Below are positions 63,539 through 64,000 of a DNA stretch of 64,000 bases, one piece after another. Each line of letters starts with the position of its first letter. Positions within the stretch are counted from its first letter, which is position 1. Under the pieces are notes generated by a model. It was not told the origin of the DNA and ran no database searches. It worked only from the letters and a program-made list of their open reading frames with translations. Location of the stretch: assembly GCA_963744915.1 (NCBI GenBank), contig CAVUUY010000021.1, forward strand, positions 6,134-70,133, written 5' to 3'. The position numbers and the translations under genes were made by a program. This DNA is from DATAFF01 sp963744915. Its GTDB lineage: Bacteria; Pseudomonadota; Alphaproteobacteria; Rhizobiales; Aestuariivirgaceae.

Positions 63539-64000
63539 ATGACCAACGATCCCGCAACGCGGCTTCTCCGCAAGGTCCGCCTCGCCAGGCTGGGCCTGGC
63601 CTTCGAGCGGCTGTGGGGTGCCGCTTTCCCGGCAGTGATGACCTTCGGCCTAGCGCTGCTCTTCGTGGTGAGCGGCGCCTCGCAGCTCGTTCCGGTTGCA
63701 TTGCGGCTCGGAATTCTGGCACTGGCGGCGATCCTGTTCGTCGGCTTTGCCTTTCGGCTCCTCGGGGTGCCCCTGCCGAGCGCGGGGAGGCGCTGGCCCG
63801 GCTCGAGCGCGACAATCGTCTCAAGCACCGTCCGGCGACGTCCTGGCTCGACACCCTGGCGCTTGGCGCCGACAATCCCGACAGCCGGGCGTTGTGGATC
63901 GCCCACAAGGACCGGCTCAAGCGCGAGCTCGAAGCCCTGCAGTCGCATCTGCCGCTCGCCCTTGCCGGCCCGCGATCCGATGGCGCTGCGCAACGGCCTG
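63539..64000 (+). CDS. TIGR02302-type membrane protein, partial and frameshifted
   Basis: The start MTNDPATRLLRKVRLARLGLAFERLWGAAFPAVMTFGLALLF has two hydrophobic segments; further on ALARLERDNRLKHRPATSWLDTLALGADNPDSRALWIAHKDRLKREL appears in another frame. This is the N-terminal pattern of the TIGR02302 family, large alphaproteobacterial membrane proteins (about 850 residues) of unknown function, usually found after lysA. The window ends within the gene. Confidence 0.75.
   Translation, partial: MTNDPATRLLRKVRLARLGLAFERLWGAAFPAVMTFGLALLFVVSGASQLVPVALRLGILALAAILFVGFAFRLLGVPLPSAGRRWPGSSATIVSSTVRRRPGSTPWRLAPTIPTAGRCGSPTRTGSSASSKPCSRICRSPLPARDPMALRNGL

Overview
The window looks like a high-GC chromosomal segment of an alphaproteobacterium of the order Hyphomicrobiales (Rhizobiales). 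The evidence is an NdvA/ChvA-type beta-glucan exporter, a DUF2794 protein, a HIG1-type twin-helix protein, a TIGR02302-type protein, a chromosomal dapF-mtaB-ftsY-septation protein A run and a PduO-type cob(I)alamin adenosyltransferase. There is no rRNA, tRNA, phage, transposase or CRISPR that I can see. The gene content and order would fit a Xanthobacteraceae/Nitrobacteraceae-like lineage, but I cannot fix the genus.

Layout. Positions 1 to about 21 kb are loosely packed, by eye less GC-rich, and accessory in character. They hold a class III nucleotide cyclase, DoxX and nitronate monooxygenase genes, a tungstate-type ABC uptake operon (tupB-tupC-tupA) followed by a ModE-like DNA-binding protein, a stand-alone AceE-like pyruvate dehydrogenase E1/transketolase, OsmC, an exported MsrB, and a possible nitrogen-catabolic group at 12.5-17.5 kb (cysteine amidohydrolase, SDR, DUF1989, a dialkylglycine-decarboxylase-like enzyme, an FAD amine/amino-acid oxidase). 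An M23 peptidase, a truncated SphA-like gene and a beta-barrel protein follow. From 22 to 31 kb come yhhQ-ndvA-cytochrome c, a GFA/Nudix pair, and a tightly coupled minus-strand operon of two hydrolases, a PAQR protein and a cobalt-type nitrile hydratase with its activator.

From 32 to 58 kb the content is mostly core: acetyl-CoA synthetase, L,D-transpeptidase, dapF-mtaB-ftsY-yciB with ATGA overlaps, the cytochrome c maturation set ccmABCD-ccmG, aconitase, htpG, DUF2794, a BI-1 protein, a lysophospholipase-type esterase with a divergent YbbA/YbbP-like exporter, cobalamin adenosyltransferase, rhomboid and etfB. From about 57.9 kb to the end, etfA, hbd, tlpA, argH, lptM, lysA and a TIGR02302-type gene are all in a plausible order but all broken by many small insertions and deletions, which looks like low-quality sequence rather than gene decay.

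Most notable observations: (i) the four isolated frameshifts in otherwise intact genes (two in the AceE-like gene, one each in dapF and acnA) are all an extra A/T that turns GACTC into GAACTC (or GAGTC into GAGTTC), i.e. all lie in the GANTC motif methylated by CcrM in alphaproteobacteria; (ii) a structured, intrinsically terminated candidate small RNA upstream of htpG; (iii) a 100-bp nested palindrome made of 7-bp repeat units with a relative at the 3' end of acnA; (iv) a haloacetate-dehalogenase-like enzyme lacking the halide-pocket histidine, in an operon with nitrile hydratase.
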